DNA from: Geoalkalibacter ferrihydriticus DSM 17813 | GTDB lineage: Bacteria > Desulfobacterota > Desulfuromonadia > Desulfuromonadales > Geoalkalibacteraceae | Reading direction: 5' to 3' | DNA length: 64,000 bases | Assembly: GCF_000820505.1 (NCBI RefSeq) | Contig: NZ_JWJD01000007.1 | Span: 99,750 to 163,749 of the forward strand | In this document: positions 24,501 through 31,667 of the stretch, one piece after another | Numbering within the stretch: the first letter of the stretch is position 1 | Layout of the letters: every line of letters starts with the position of its first letter | The notes under the pieces: model-generated | Told to the model about the DNA's origin: nothing | What the model saw: only the letters and a program-made list of their open reading frames with translations | Databases searched by the model: none | Made by a program: the position numbers and the translations under genes

Positions 24501-26265
24501 TATTGACCCTGATCCGGAACCGGAAACGTCCTGGCGTGAACGTGAGCGTCTGTTCCGCCTGCCGCGCTCCTCGTGGGAGGATTATGACCCTGCGGTGATC
24601 TCCGAAGGCGGCGGCGTTTTTTCCCGCCAGGCCAAGGACATTCCCCTTTCGCCCCAGGTACGCAGCCTCCTCGGAGTGCGCCACGGGTCCATGGATGGAC
24701 AGGGTCTGGTGCGCGCGATTCTTCAGGCCGAGGCCGATCTGCTGTGGAATGGGGGCATCGGCACCTACGTCAAGGCTTCCAGCGAGAAACATGAGGATGT
24801 CGGTGATCGCGGCAATGACGGGGTACGCATCGACGCCGGCCAATTGCGGGTGAGAGTGGTGGGCGAGGGCGGCAACCTCGGCCTGACGCAGAGGGCGCGT
24901 ATCGAGTTCGCCCTGGGCGGCGGGGCCATCAACACCGATGCCATAGACAACTCGGCGGGGGTGGATTGTTCCGACCATGAGGTCAACCTCAAAATTTTCA
25001 TGCAATATCTCGCCGAACAGCAGGTCCTGGCCGATGTTGAAGAACGTGATCGCCTGTTGCTGGAAGTCTCTGACGAAGTTTGTGCTGCGGTGCTGCACAA
25101 TAATTACACTCAGAGCCTCGCCGTTTCCCTTGATCTGCGTCGCTGCCGCGCCGAAAACGCACCTTTTGTCGACCTCGCCGAGCGTCTGGTCAATGCCGGC
25201 CTGCTGGATCGGGCCGGTGAGTTTTTGCCATCCTCCAAAGAGCTGCTTGCTCGTGCCGACAAATCACTGACTCGGCCGGAGTTGGCGGTTCTTCTGGCGT
25301 ACAGCAAGATGCAGATGTTTCAGGTCGTCCTCGACAAGGGACTGCCCAAAGGGGAGAAGATCCGAGAGTTTCTTGCCGGCTACTTTCCGGCCCCCATCCG
25401 TGACCGTTTCAGGGAGCATCTCGATGGACATCCCCTGGCGCGCGAAATCACGGCGACCCTCATCACCAACACCCTGGTCGACCTGGGAGGTTGTGCCTTC
25501 ATTCAGCGCCTGGGGCGTCGCTCAGGCCGCTCCTTGGCGGACTGCCTCAGTGTGCAGTTCTTTTTCGACCAGGCTTTTGAGGGCCCGGCTCTACGCCTGG
25601 AGCTCTTTGCCCTGGACAATCGCCTGCCGGCTGAGCACCAGTATGACATTCTTTTGAATTACACAGAGGTTCTGCAGGAAGTCTGCTTGTGGGCACTTCA
25701 GCAGGAGGTGCCGACCGAACTCAACCAGGCTTCCGTCAGCGAATGGCAGGAACATATCTCTGAATTTGTCAACATGCTGGCCGGAGTTGTCCCCGCCGCC
25801 GAATGGCAAAGTTGCCGGGACGAGATCTCCGATTTGGAAGAAAAGGGCCTCTCCCGGCAGTTCGCTCGCCAGGTGGCGACTCTTCACTATCTCAGCGATC
25901 TGCTGCCGCTTGTGCCCCTCAGTGAAGATACCGGACAGGATCTGCATACCATCGTCTGCACCTATCGTGACCTCGGCGCCCATCTCGAGATTGCCACTAT
26001 GCGTGAAGCGGCCTTGCGCGTACCCGTTCGCGACCGCTGGGACCGCATGGCCTATGAAACCTTTACCCAGGATTTAAATTCCATTCACTATAATCTGACC
26101 GGCGGCGTGCTCAGAGAAGCCGATGGAAACGTGGAGCAATATCTCTCCTCACGGCGTAAAAAAGTTCGCAATCTGCTGACCCTTTTAAAGCAGGTTCAGG
26201 GCAGGGATCCCGCCAACTTCCACCCCTTCACGGTCTTGGGGCGTGCCCTGAATGCGCTCATCTAA
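21508..26265 (+). CDS. gdhB: NAD-specific glutamate dehydrogenase, 180-kDa class
   Basis: Oxidative deamination of glutamate to 2-oxoglutarate with NAD+. The 1585-residue chain matches the large GDH family in length and order. A long N-terminal regulatory region with ACT-like segments comes first (for example TFLYRQGGVKVVVAPSLS near 390). The catalytic core follows at about 780-1150, with GGRVARGGIRWSDRPDDFR and TQMTKNAVIVPVGSKGGF containing the glutamate-site Lys and Gly residues, and VVGIGDMSGDVFGNGML as the NAD-binding turn. A helical C-terminal domain ends the protein. It is alone in its transcript and flanked by dispersed repeats. The reading frame is intact across 4.7 kb. Confidence 0.95.
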   Translation: MKIISDVASSDADLQTALIQIEAVLGCLEKFAPSEKSAYLVNLASALQAHTPHSYYLHSAPEQVAAWITEVFEFMDARRDDVALRMVRGTRSGRWYLLTNTPDAPYLLDSLQALLYRESVRFQVIAHPILRIRRQKGQIVEVGGSLEKGPCESLILMELQGFQDSRQRRIEGEIAEVLSSVLQVHAHQRKMSARLHHLEKLPGEANNREFWHWLQNDNFLPFGYRCWQVAQLEGATQVSLVEEPLGIFPNLPEMKVGETLPLARFCGEMHRRILRSDQVVAEETEVISPVFRGERLRYLGWREMLDDGRWREHAFSGLFSQKFLEEPTYSIAPLRRKIESALSDLGIPKGCHDYNKTIEIFNTFPKIEMFFLESAELRNMVRSFTFLYRQGGVKVVVAPSLSVHGATLLLILPREFYDPEHFDRLEAYIRRFFRAEEAKARIIHFSAEYLSLHVTVTPVEPGVRIDVRRLENGLTEIARPWEMKLRVLLERRFGEEVGDELYKRYAEGFSSEYRALSHPRFALRDIQGMEAVRRDGGEFFSLWGPFHNAEEYFRLQFYSRRETYLNDLIPLLENLHLSVIEELDFVLKQGEETCYIKSFAIRNADPDALPLAEVREKLLEILTVLRLGGVENDNLNRLLVLTGLGWKEIDVFRGYRNYYQQLGAPFTKRRVAFALMHNPRVARLLFDYFDARFQPRDEWQDQSVREEQALSPLRMELALALEDVADINEDRILRTLFNLIDSTVRTNFYQRNTGPDYFFAFKISAIGIIEMPAPRPLFEIYVHAADMEGIHLRGGRVARGGIRWSDRPDDFRTEVLGLMKTQMTKNAVIVPVGSKGGFIVQTPFTTREQGAELSRAAYMTLMRGLLDLTDNRIAGKIIRSPEVVAYDEQDPYMVVAADKGTAHLPDTANAIAREYGFWLDDAFASGGSKGYDHKALGITARGAWECVKRHFRELGKDIQTEPFTVVGIGDMSGDVFGNGMLLSRKIRLVAAFDHRHIFIDPDPEPETSWRERERLFRLPRSSWEDYDPAVISEGGGVFSRQAKDIPLSPQVRSLLGVRHGSMDGQGLVRAILQAEADLLWNGGIGTYVKASSEKHEDVGDRGNDGVRIDAGQLRVRVVGEGGNLGLTQRARIEFALGGGAINTDAIDNSAGVDCSDHEVNLKIFMQYLAEQQVLADVEERDRLLLEVSDEVCAAVLHNNYTQSLAVSLDLRRCRAENAPFVDLAERLVNAGLLDRAGEFLPSSKELLARADKSLTRPELAVLLAYSKMQMFQVVLDKGLPKGEKIREFLAGYFPAPIRDRFREHLDGHPLAREITATLITNTLVDLGGCAFIQRLGRRSGRSLADCLSVQFFFDQAFEGPALRLELFALDNRLPAEHQYDILLNYTEVLQEVCLWALQQEVPTELNQASVSEWQEHISEFVNMLAGVVPAAEWQSCRDEISDLEEKGLSRQFARQVATLHYLSDLLPLVPLSEDTGQDLHTIVCTYRDLGAHLEIATMREAALRVPVRDRWDRMAYETFTQDLNSIHYNLTGGVLREADGNVEQYLSSRRKKVRNLLTLLKQVQGRDPANFHPFTVLGRALNALI

Positions 26266-26312
26266 CCGCAGCAGCACGGCCTGGTGCATCGAAGATGGGC
26301 GCGAAGCCGGAC

Positions 26313-26350
26313 AAAAACTGCCGAACATCCTCAGTTTGGGGTTCGGCGGT
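26313..26350 (-). terminator. Intrinsic terminator for the 26331-26588 gene
   Basis: Read on the minus strand, ACCGCCGAAC and GTTCGGCAGT pair over 10 bp (one G-U) and are followed by TTTTT. The hairpin overlaps the gene's last codons. Confidence 0.75.
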
Positions 26351-26588
26351 AGCACAACCCCGAATCTGCCGTGAATTCACAGTCTTTCTGTGCGACCTCT
26401 TCGAGCTCGATCAGGGAGAAGGATTCTGCTGGGATATCCTTGAGGGCCTCCAGAATCTCATCGCGGCTCAGCTTGGGATCAAAGACGAACAGTCCCTGGG
26501 TGCTGTCCTTAATCTCCAACCTTTGCCCGATTTCGGATGACCAGGTCGGGCGCCAATGGATCGGGTCTTTGATCAATAATCCATTCAT
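26331..26588 (-). CDS. Small conserved-looking protein of unknown function
   Basis: 85 residues, acidic and mostly helical by composition, beginning MNGLLIKDPIHWRPTWSSEI and ending CYRRTPN, with two cysteines in the last 18 residues. An excellent ribosome site (AAGGAGG, 6 bp before the ATG) and an intrinsic terminator at its end support a real gene. No family was recognised and no neighbour on this strand hints at its role. Confidence 0.7.
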   Translation of the reverse strand: MNGLLIKDPIHWRPTWSSEIGQRLEIKDSTQGLFVFDPKLSRDEILEALKDIPAESFSLIELEEVAQKDCEFTADSGLCYRRTPN

Positions 26589-26633
26589 GGGAAACCTCCT
26601 TGTTTTTCCGTCTTTGCCTTGTCAAAATAAAAC

Positions 26634-26767
26634 GTAACTGTTCAGCATGCACCGCAGGGTACGGCGGCAGCGCGTGCGGCAAAAACTCACCTGCGGCTCA
26701 AACATTAGCCGCAGCACTCAACCGCCGCACCCTGCGGTACTTTCGGACGTTGCCGCTTTTAGTTACA
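26634..26767. repeat. Dispersed palindromic repeat, copy 5 (long form)
   Basis: Starts GTAACTGTTCAGCATGCACC, carries the conserved centre GGCAAAAACTCACCTGCGGC and following TCAAACAT, and ends GCCGCTTTTAGTTACAAT. A second, short copy follows directly at 26771. Together they occupy most of the 331-bp gap between the small minus-strand gene and the flavin reductase-like gene. Confidence 0.88.
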
Positions 26768-26770
26768 ATA

Positions 26771-26834
26771 AAACGTTTCAGCCGCAACGTCCAATTGTGC
26801 TGCGGCCTGCGGCGCACACAGAACAGCTACTTTG
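26771..26834. repeat. Dispersed palindromic repeat, copy 6 (short form)
   Basis: Runs from AACGTTTCAGCCGC to GCACACAGAACAGCTACTTT, with the TGCGGCCTGCGGCGC core. It is adjacent to the long copy on its left. Confidence 0.7.
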
Positions 26835-26919
26835 CCACTTAAATATTATCGCCTGACGCCGTGCTTGCAATGCGGACACAACCTGTAACGCCTGTTTACA
26901 AAAGAAAGAGGACTTTTCA

Positions 26920-27516
26920 ATGGAAAAACGTCGACTTGGACCCTGTGTCACCTTCTTTCCGCAGCCGACGACTCTCATCGCGACCCGTGATGAAGAAGGC
27001 GCGGTAAATTTGATGACGGCCTCCTGGGTGGGGATCGTCAGCAAAACCCCTCCGACCATGGCCGTTGCCTTGCATCAGAGTCGCAAATCCTATCAGAACC
27101 TTAAACAGGGAGTAGGGGCTTTCACCGTGAATGTGGTTCCCGCCGGCCTGGCGATGGAAGCCGATTTCTGCGGTCTCAAATCCGGCAGCGAAGTTGATAA
27201 AGTGGCCCACGCCGGTTTGGGCCTGGAACCCGCTGCGCAGGTGGCCGTGCCCTTGGTGGCCGAATCCCCGTTGAACGTCGAATGCCGCGTCGTGGGTGAG
27301 CAGCAGCTTGGAGAGTATTGCCTGGTGTTGGGCGAAATTCTCGAAATCCACGCAGCGGATGCTGCGTTTGACGATTCCGGCAATATGGACGCTCGCGTCT
27401 TCGACCCCCTGGTTTATCTCGGCGGCATCAGGGAATACTGGAGTTTGGGTGAAAAAGCGGGCCGGGCTTATCGCGACGGAACACGGCTGTTTCCTGAGGA
27501 TGCCAAGGGTCAATGA
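26920..27516 (+). CDS. Flavin reductase-like / FMN-binding split-barrel protein
   Basis: 198 residues of the DIM6/NTAB flavin-reductase superfamily. PCVTFFPQPTTLIATRDEEG and NLMTASWVGIVSKTPPTMAVAL form the FMN-binding barrel start, followed by FTVNVVPAGLAMEADFCGL and a C-terminal PLVYLGGIREYWSLGE. Such proteins bind FMN and reduce flavins or partner iron proteins; the partner is unknown here. The ribosome site AAGAGGAC is 7 bp upstream. It precedes an unidentified leader or small RNA region. Confidence 0.85.
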   Translation: MEKRRLGPCVTFFPQPTTLIATRDEEGAVNLMTASWVGIVSKTPPTMAVALHQSRKSYQNLKQGVGAFTVNVVPAGLAMEADFCGLKSGSEVDKVAHAGLGLEPAAQVAVPLVAESPLNVECRVVGEQQLGEYCLVLGEILEIHAADAAFDDSGNMDARVFDPLVYLGGIREYWSLGEKAGRAYRDGTRLFPEDAKGQ

Positions 27517-27526
27517 AGCTGAGCTT

Positions 27527-27598
27527 ATGAAGCATTATTATGTTTACGGAATCCCTGTCCCTGTGAAAAAATACTGGACCATGTCGCGCAACCTGTGA
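27527..27598 (+). other. Possible 23-codon leader peptide frame
   Basis: A short frame, MKHYYVYGIPVPVKKYWTMS to RNL, begins 10 bp after the flavin reductase-like gene and stops just before the structured leader. It is rich in Tyr and Val. The ribosome site is weak (GAGCTT region). It may be chance, but its place before a structured segment and terminator upstream of panBCD makes it worth noting. Confidence 0.25.
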
Positions 27599-27600
27599 TA

Positions 27601-27808
27601 AACGGGAGAACATCTTTTTGATTATGGTCGGAAGGCCCGGAACCCGTACCGGAGCTGACACCGATTTGCCGGACCCGTTAAAGAAAACAGGACAATGCCG
27701 CCTGGATCCGTAAGGACCGGGACGGAAGGCCAAAAGAACCCCTGCCGAGGGCCTTGCCCAACGGCCGAATTCTGCCTTTCGATCCCGCTATCGAAGGGCT
27801 TTTTTTTT
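27601..27808 (+). ncRNA. Unidentified structured leader or small RNA upstream of panBCD
   Basis: A GC-rich stretch of about 200 bp without a convincing gene. Local stems include AACGGG (27601) with CCCGTT (near 27675), CCTGGATCC-GTAA-GGACCGGG (one bulged A, GNRA loop), and AAGGCC with GGCCTT (27726 and following). The sequence CGGAAGGCC occurs twice (near 27629 and 27723). It ends in a strong intrinsic terminator. It matches no RNA family I can recognise: SRP, RNase P, tmRNA, TPP, cobalamin, SAM and c-di-GMP motifs were considered and not seen. Either a regulated panBCD leader or a free-standing small RNA. Confidence 0.5.
27774..27808 (+). terminator. Strong intrinsic terminator upstream of panB
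   Basis: GCCTTTCGAT and ATCGAAGGGC form a 10-bp stem with a 6-nt loop, followed by nine T residues. It lies about 100 bp before the panB start. GGAAGGC at 27724-27730 could pair instead with the first arm, giving a possible antiterminator. Confidence 0.88.
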
Positions 27809-27870
27809 GTAACTATTCAATCGCATTGCCTACCGCGCCGCACCCTGCGGTGCATGCTGAACAGTTACTT
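27809..27870. repeat. Dispersed palindromic repeat, copy 7 (short form)
   Basis: Starts GTAACTATTCAATCGCATTG and ends GTGCATGCTGAACAGTTACT, so its ends are inverted repeats of each other. It begins exactly at the end of the terminator T-run. Confidence 0.8.
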
Positions 27871-27910
27871 TTATTTTCGGTACCGCGTCTGTTCCGAGAG
27901 GGGCGTGAGA

Positions 27911-28714
27911 GTGAAAAAACGCAAGACCATACTCGATATCCGCAAGATGAAGGGCGACGGGCAGAAAATTTCTGTTCTGACCGCCTATGATTATCCTCTG
28001 GCGCGCATCCTGGACGAGGCCGGTATCGATCTGATCCTGGTCGGCGATTCGGTTGCGACGGTCGTTTCCGGATACGACACCACTTTGCCGGTAACCCTCG
28101 ACGAGATGATCTACCACACCCGCGCTGTGGTGCGCGGTTCACAACAGGCGCTGGTGGTGGCCGACCTGCCGTTTCTCTCCTACCAGGTCGACCTGCGTGA
28201 TGCACGCCTCAGTGCCGGCCGCCTGATCAAGGAAGGCGGCGCTCAGGCGGTCAAACTTGAGGGGGGCGAAAATGTCGCCGAAACGATCGCCGCCATTACG
28301 GCCATGGATATTCCCGTTATGGGACATATCGGACTGACGCCTCAGTCGATTCATCGCATGGGCGGCTACCGTGTGCAAGGGCGCCGGGAAGAACAGGCCC
28401 AGCAGTTGCTTGCCGATGCTCGCGCGGTTGAGGCTGCCGGTGCTTTTGCCTTGGTGCTTGAAGGAATTCCACGCTACCTTGCACGTGAAATTACCCACGC
28501 GGTATCCATCCCAACCATAGGCATTGGTGCCGGTGTCTATTGTGACGGTCAGGTTCTTGTCATCCACGACATACTCGGCTTGTGTGAAAAATACTCTCCC
28601 AAATTCGTTAAAAAATATGCCGACGTGTCCACCGTTATCCGCGAAGGTGTGGATGCTTACATCCGTGACGTGAAAGAAGGGGTGTTCCCGACAGCGGAAC
28701 ATTCCTTCGACTGA
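27911..28714 (+). CDS. panB: 3-methyl-2-oxobutanoate hydroxymethyltransferase (ketopantoate synthesis)
   Basis: First step of pantothenate synthesis: adds a hydroxymethyl group from 5,10-methylene-tetrahydrofolate to 2-oxoisovalerate. 267 residues, normal size. The TIM-barrel motifs ISVLTAYDYPLARILDEAG, LVGDSVATVVSGYDTTLPVT, and VKLEGG with MGHIGLTPQSIHRMGGYRVQ are complete. The start is GTG; 27911 has GAGG at nine bases, while GTG 27905 is too close to it. It is the first gene of panBCD. Confidence 0.95.
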   Translation: MKKRKTILDIRKMKGDGQKISVLTAYDYPLARILDEAGIDLILVGDSVATVVSGYDTTLPVTLDEMIYHTRAVVRGSQQALVVADLPFLSYQVDLRDARLSAGRLIKEGGAQAVKLEGGENVAETIAAITAMDIPVMGHIGLTPQSIHRMGGYRVQGRREEQAQQLLADARAVEAAGAFALVLEGIPRYLAREITHAVSIPTIGIGAGVYCDGQVLVIHDILGLCEKYSPKFVKKYADVSTVIREGVDAYIRDVKEGVFPTAEHSFD

Positions 28715-28733
28715 GGTTTTAAAGACGGATTTC

Positions 28734-29594
28734 ATGGAAATCATTACCGACATTGCACAGATGCAACAGCTCTGCCTAACGTCCAGGCAGCAGGGCCTGC
28801 GTATTGCCTTTGTGCCGACCATGGGCTACCTGCACGAAGGCCACCTTTCCCTGTTGCGAGCGGCACGGGCCACGGGCGATATTCTGGTGCTGAGCATTTT
28901 TGTCAACCCCGCTCAGTTCGGAGCAGGCGAGGATTTCGACAGCTATCCGCGCGACCTTTCCCGCGATGCCGAACTGGCGCGCGCCTCAGGTACCAACTGG
29001 CTGTTCGCGCCCCCGGTCGGCGCTATGTATCCGCAGGGGTATGGCACCTGGGTCAATGTTGAGGGAATCACGTCCACTCTGTGCGGTGCCAGCCGTCCCG
29101 GTCATTTTCAGGGAGTCACCACGGTGGTGTGCAAGCTTATCAACATTGTCCAACCCCATGTGGCCTTTTTCGGACGCAAGGACTTTCAGCAACTCGCCGT
29201 TATTCGTCGGATGAGCACCGATCTGAATCTGCCGGTGGAGGTGCGGGGGCTGCCCATCGTGCGCGAGGCCGACGGCTTGGCCATGAGCTCGCGCAATGTC
29301 AATCTTTCGCCCGCGCAACGGCAACAGGCACTGGCCCTTTACGCTGCGATCCGCGCGGCGAGTTCGATGGTGCGTGGCGGCGAGCGCGACAGCCTGAGGG
29401 TGATACAAGCGGTACGCAAGAGAATTGAACAAGAACCTGAAGCGGCGATCGACTATGTCCAGATCTGCCATGAGCAAACCCTGGCAGACTGCGATGTCGT
29501 CCATCGGCATGCCGTTCTGCTGCTGGCGGTCAGAATCGGAGCAACCCGTCTGATCGACAACCATCATCTGGGAGAGGAGATTCCAGAATCATGA
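28734..29594 (+). CDS. panC: Pantothenate synthetase
   Basis: Joins pantoate and beta-alanine with ATP. 286 residues: [16 protein letters not shown] contains the nucleotide-binding HxGH (HEGH), then [31 protein letters not shown], and the KMSKS-like [10 protein letters not shown]. It lies 19 bp after panB and overlaps the panD start by 4 bp. Confidence 0.96.
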   Translation: MEIITDIAQMQQLCLTSRQQGLRIAFVPTMGYLHEGHLSLLRAARATGDILVLSIFVNPAQFGAGEDFDSYPRDLSRDAELARASGTNWLFAPPVGAMYPQGYGTWVNVEGITSTLCGASRPGHFQGVTTVVCKLINIVQPHVAFFGRKDFQQLAVIRRMSTDLNLPVEVRGLPIVREADGLAMSSRNVNLSPAQRQQALALYAAIRAASSMVRGGERDSLRVIQAVRKRIEQEPEAAIDYVQICHEQTLADCDVVHRHAVLLLAVRIGATRLIDNHHLGEEIPES

Positions 29595-29986
29595 CGAGAA
29601 AAATGCTGAAGTCCAAAATCCATCGCGCCACGGTCACTGGTGCCGACCTGCATTACGAAGGTTCCATCACCATCGATCGCGATCTGATGGAACAATCCGA
29701 CATTAAGCCTTATGAGGCCGTCGACATCTGGAACGTTACCTACGGCACGCGATTTCAGACGTATGCCATTGAAGGCCAACCCGGCAGCGGCACTATCTGC
29801 ATCAACGGCGCCGCGGCGCGTCTGGTGTCCCGCGGCGATCTGGTGATCATTGCCAGCTGGCTCGACATTCCTGAAGCGCAGGTGGCTGCCCATGAGCCTA
29901 AACTGGTTTTTGTCGACGAGAAAAACCGCTCGACTTCGCAGACTGTCGAAACCGGCGGGCAGGCGGATCTGAAAAAGGCCATCTAG
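29591..29986 (+). CDS. panD: Aspartate 1-decarboxylase (beta-alanine synthesis)
   Basis: Pyruvoyl enzyme that supplies beta-alanine to PanC. 131 residues. [20 protein letters not shown] then SITID contains the self-cleavage Gly-Ser (YEGS) that forms the pyruvoyl group, and [20 protein letters not shown] is the family's second hallmark. It is the last gene of panBCD; an amidohydrolase starts 11 bp later and may share the transcript. Confidence 0.96.
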   Translation: MTRKMLKSKIHRATVTGADLHYEGSITIDRDLMEQSDIKPYEAVDIWNVTYGTRFQTYAIEGQPGSGTICINGAAARLVSRGDLVIIASWLDIPEAQVAAHEPKLVFVDEKNRSTSQTVETGGQADLKKAI

Positions 29987-29997
29987 AACCGCCTGTG

Positions 29998-31287
29998 ATG
30001 ACTCTTTATCGAGCACGCTACCTGGTTCCCATTACCCGTGAGCCCATCGAAGATGGTGCTTTGGTGGCCAGGGGCGGAAAAATCGTCGCCTATGGATCTG
30101 CCAAAGACATGGCCGCGGCCCACCCTCGGGCCGCGGTTGTTGATTTCGGCGATGATAGTTTGTTGCTGCCGGCTTTGGTCAATGCCCACACCCATCTGGA
30201 ATTGACGCATTTCCCCGACTGGTTTCGGCAGCAGGGTGAAACAGAAAAATCCGGCGATTTCATTGACTGGATACTTCAGGTCATTCGCGTCAAGCGGGCG
30301 ATTTCCCAAGAGCGGCTGGGAGCTTCTCTGCGTGATGGGATTCGTTCCTGTCTGGAGGCGGGCACGGGCGCCGTCGGCGATGTCCTCTCCTGGTTGCCGG
30401 GGCGCGAATTTTTTCGCAATGCTCCTCTTTTCGGGCGGCTCTACCTCGAAACCCTCGGTCTGGACCCCGGTCGCAACCGGCAGATGCTGAAGGTTCTCGG
30501 CCGAGTCAGTGATGAGTGCCTGGCAGGACGTTTGCGATTGGGGCTTGCGCCCCATTCTCCATACAATCTCAGCAGTCAATATCTCGAAGATATTTTCGAA
30601 TATGCTCGTCGGCATCGACTGCCGCTGACGACTCATGTGGCCGAATCCCCTGCCGAAGTTCGATTTTTGCAAGATTCTTCCGGGCCCATAGCCGAGCGAC
30701 TCTATCCCTTTGTCGGCTGGGAGGATATGTTGCCGCCTCCCAGCAAGCACCGGCCCATACCCTACTTGTCCGCACGGGGCGGTCTGGTGGCGGACAACCT
30801 GCTCGTGCACGGAGTTCATGTTGAGCCCGCGGACTGTGCCGCCATAGCGCGCGCCGGCGCCTCGGTAGTTCTCTGCCCACGCTCCAACCAGCGTCTCGGG
30901 GTTGGCCTGGCAGCCGTTGCCGAATATGTGGCCGCAGGCGTCAATCTCGCCCTGGGCACCGACAGCCTCGCCAGTAATGAGTCCTTGTCGCTGTGGGACG
31001 AGCTGGCCTTTGCCCGGCAGGCCTTTGGCGATGCGCTCAGCCCCAGGGATCTCCTCGCCATGGCAACCTGCAACGGTGCTCGTGCTTTAGGATTGGGCGC
31101 TGAAATGGGCAGTTTCGCGCCGCGTCTGGGCGCCCATTTTCAAGTGCTGCACATGGAGACGATCCCAGCTCCCGGCGAATTGTTTGACTATCTTGTTGCA
31201 CCCGGGCGCACCGAGGATGTCAAGGCTTTGTTTCTCGCCGGCCGCGATGTTCACTTTGCTCTTGACTCAGGGCACGAAGTTTGTTAG
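29998..31287 (+). CDS. Amidohydrolase, possibly aminodeoxyfutalosine deaminase
   Basis: 429 residues of the metal-dependent amidohydrolase superfamily: PALVNAHTHLELTHF gives the HxH metal site, HVAESPAEVRFL the third His, LVHGVHVEPAD the fourth region, and ALGTDSLASNESLSLWDEL the catalytic Asp. The NAHTHLEL context and the tail resemble deaminases of aminodeoxyfutalosine in the menaquinone pathway of Geobacter relatives, but other deaminases (SsnA or TrzN type) cannot be excluded. ATG 29998 is taken; GTG 29995 precedes it directly. It follows panD by 11 bp, and tRNA-Gln follows its stop by 15 bp. Confidence 0.8.
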   Translation: MTLYRARYLVPITREPIEDGALVARGGKIVAYGSAKDMAAAHPRAAVVDFGDDSLLLPALVNAHTHLELTHFPDWFRQQGETEKSGDFIDWILQVIRVKRAISQERLGASLRDGIRSCLEAGTGAVGDVLSWLPGREFFRNAPLFGRLYLETLGLDPGRNRQMLKVLGRVSDECLAGRLRLGLAPHSPYNLSSQYLEDIFEYARRHRLPLTTHVAESPAEVRFLQDSSGPIAERLYPFVGWEDMLPPPSKHRPIPYLSARGGLVADNLLVHGVHVEPADCAAIARAGASVVLCPRSNQRLGVGLAAVAEYVAAGVNLALGTDSLASNESLSLWDELAFARQAFGDALSPRDLLAMATCNGARALGLGAEMGSFAPRLGAHFQVLHMETIPAPGELFDYLVAPGRTEDVKALFLAGRDVHFALDSGHEVC

Positions 31288-31302
31288 AAAACCCTTCCAT
31301 TT

Positions 31303-31377
31303 TGGGGCGTCGCCAAGCGGTAAGGCATTGGACTCTGACTCCAACATTCCGAGGTTCGAATCCTCGCGCCCCAGCCA
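31303..31377 (+). tRNA. tRNA-Gln (anticodon CTG)
   Basis: Complete cloverleaf. The acceptor stem TGGGGCG pairs with CGCCCCA, the anticodon stem TTGGA/TCCAA encloses loop CTCTGAC with anticodon CTG (reads CAG), and the T arm is CGAGGTTCGAATCCTCG. The discriminator base is G and the CCA end is encoded. It lies 15 bp after the amidohydrolase gene. Confidence 0.95.
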
Positions 31378-31443
31378 ATTAAAATAAACGGGTCACTCGA
31401 ATGAGCCCCGTCAGGATTCGCGCCTTTCCGAGGAAGGGCACCC

Positions 31444-31473
31444 AGGTGGGGCTTCGGCTCCACCTTTTCTTTT
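31444..31473 (+). terminator. Intrinsic terminator after tRNA-Gln
   Basis: AGGTGGGGC-TTCG-GCTCCACCT forms a 9-bp stem (one G-U) with a stable TTCG loop, followed by TTTTCTTTT. It probably ends the panBCD/amidohydrolase/tRNA transcript. The rest of the gap to 31667 shows no gene. Confidence 0.9.
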
Positions 31474-31667
31474 GCTGATTTTCCGCACAAAGTCCGAGAT
31501 CCCCGACGAATTATTTATTGTCCCATCAAAGGGACGGATTTTTCTTTAATTCGTCCCGGCGCGTTTCCCACCATCGCTGAACCTCTGCAAATGCTCCATC
31601 CTAGGGGAATTTTACCGCTGTTGACCTTTGCCTGCACCCGGTGTAAAAAGGGCAACCAGGGGGCGCC

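Noticed and set aside
21535-25983. Long antisense frames inside NAD-GDH
   Set aside because: They are shadows caused by codon bias of a long GC-rich gene; the sense frame has unmistakable family motifs.
27601-27808. SRP RNA, 6S RNA, RNase P RNA or tmRNA
   Set aside because: Diagnostic sequences of these RNAs (such as the GGAAGGAAGCAGCC loop or the GAGGAAAGTCCGGGC block) are not present; kept only as an unidentified RNA candidate.
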